DNA of 5,385 nt from Chloroflexi bacterium UBA4733 (GTDB lineage: Bacteria; Chloroflexota; UBA4733): the NCBI GenBank assembly GCA_002404055.1, contig DHIZ01000277.1, forward strand, positions 1 to 5,385, written 5' to 3'. Shown here piece by piece: positions 5,256 to 5,385 of the stretch. The translations under genes were made by a program, and so were the position numbers. The notes under the pieces were generated by a model, which was not told the DNA's origin, did not search any database, and saw only the letters and a program-made list of their open reading frames with translations. How positions within the stretch are numbered: the stretch's first letter is position 1; the number at the start of each line of letters is the position of its first letter.

Positions 5256-5333
5256 CCGTCAGCGGAGAGCCTATCCAGCACAAGCGGACACGACGATGCT
5301 TGGTGTCGGCAGCCGTCCCTTGATCTGCGCCAC

Positions 5334-5385
5334 AGGTTTCTCCCGTCAGGGGGAAACCTGGCGAGTAGTGCGAGCCGGAAGGGGT
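5334..5385 (-). repeat. Right arm of inverted repeat, ending at the window edge
   Basis: Inverted copy of 4998-5049 with one mismatch. Its palindromic inner half is 5334-5359. The window stops exactly where the match to the left arm stops, so the true outer end is unknown. Confidence 0.9.

Larger units (their letters stand above)
4998..5385. mobile_element. Segment bounded by 52-bp inverted repeats, possible MITE or non-autonomous element
   Basis: The arms at 4998-5049 and 5334-5385 are inverted copies, and 284 bp lies between them. No transposase or other convincing gene is inside. The interior holds several palindromes (5062-5076, 5160-5171, 5231-5255), a typical look for a folded non-autonomous element. 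Reading frames crossing it (minus 4988-5281, plus 4892-5323) lack ribosome binding sites and family motifs, and they run through the repeat arms. Because the right arm ends at the window edge, the outer boundary and any target-site duplication cannot be seen, and the arms may be longer. Alternatives are a structured non-coding RNA locus or an assembly fold-back at a contig end. Confidence 0.5.

Noticed and set aside
4988..5281. 97-codon minus-strand frame in the inverted-repeat element
   Set aside because: It starts at a GTG without a ribosome binding site, runs through the left repeat arm, and shows no domain. It is more likely a chance opening in GC-rich DNA.
4892..5323. 143-codon plus-strand frame across the element
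   Set aside because: Arg/Pro-rich composition, overlap with the start region of the minus-strand gene at 4897, no ribosome binding site, and no motif.

Overview
The window looks like a chromosomal piece of a GC-rich bacterium, or the end of a metagenomic contig. My best guess at lineage is Chloroflexota. This rests on gene content only: a secreted DUF3494-like ice-binding protein, a double-domain KaiC-like ATPase next to a soluble PAS histidine kinase, an lmo0937-type micro-membrane protein, and a small CYALE/WPFG membrane protein. No rRNA or tRNA gene, CRISPR array or transposase gene is visible.

Layout. (1) Positions 1-305, minus strand: the first 101 codons of a secreted protein whose N-terminus resembles the DUF3494/ice-binding family, cut by the left edge. 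(2) Positions 306-589: a divergent intergenic region with one extended -10 promoter candidate on each strand. (3) Positions 590-4240, plus strand: a probable operon of a 138-aa helical protein of unknown function, a 563-aa KaiC-like double ATPase with a C-terminal winged-helix-like extension, a 413-aa cytoplasmic PAS-histidine kinase, and a 52-aa two-helix membrane protein. The first two genes overlap by 8 bases. (4) Positions 4253-4299: a strong hairpin between convergent transcription units. (5) Positions 4295-4897, minus strand: a probable two-gene unit of a 111-aa acidic, beta-rich hypothetical protein followed by a 72-aa integral membrane protein. (6) Positions 4998-5385: a segment bounded by 52-bp inverted repeats that match at 51 of 52 positions. 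It is rich in internal palindromes, has no convincing gene, and runs exactly to the right edge.

How it may work. The KaiC-like ATPase and the kinase recall the KaiC-SasA pairing of cyanobacteria, but there is no KaiA, KaiB, response regulator or other clock part here. The ATPase keeps both Walker A and Walker B motifs. It has Gly-Glu instead of Glu-Glu at the first-domain catalytic pair and Ser-Phe instead of Ser-Thr at the KaiC autophosphorylation pair. A signalling ATPase feeding a winged-helix output or a partner kinase is therefore more likely than a true clock. The most unusual features are the KaiC-winged-helix architecture, the conserved-looking small partner upstream, and the inverted-repeat element at the right end.
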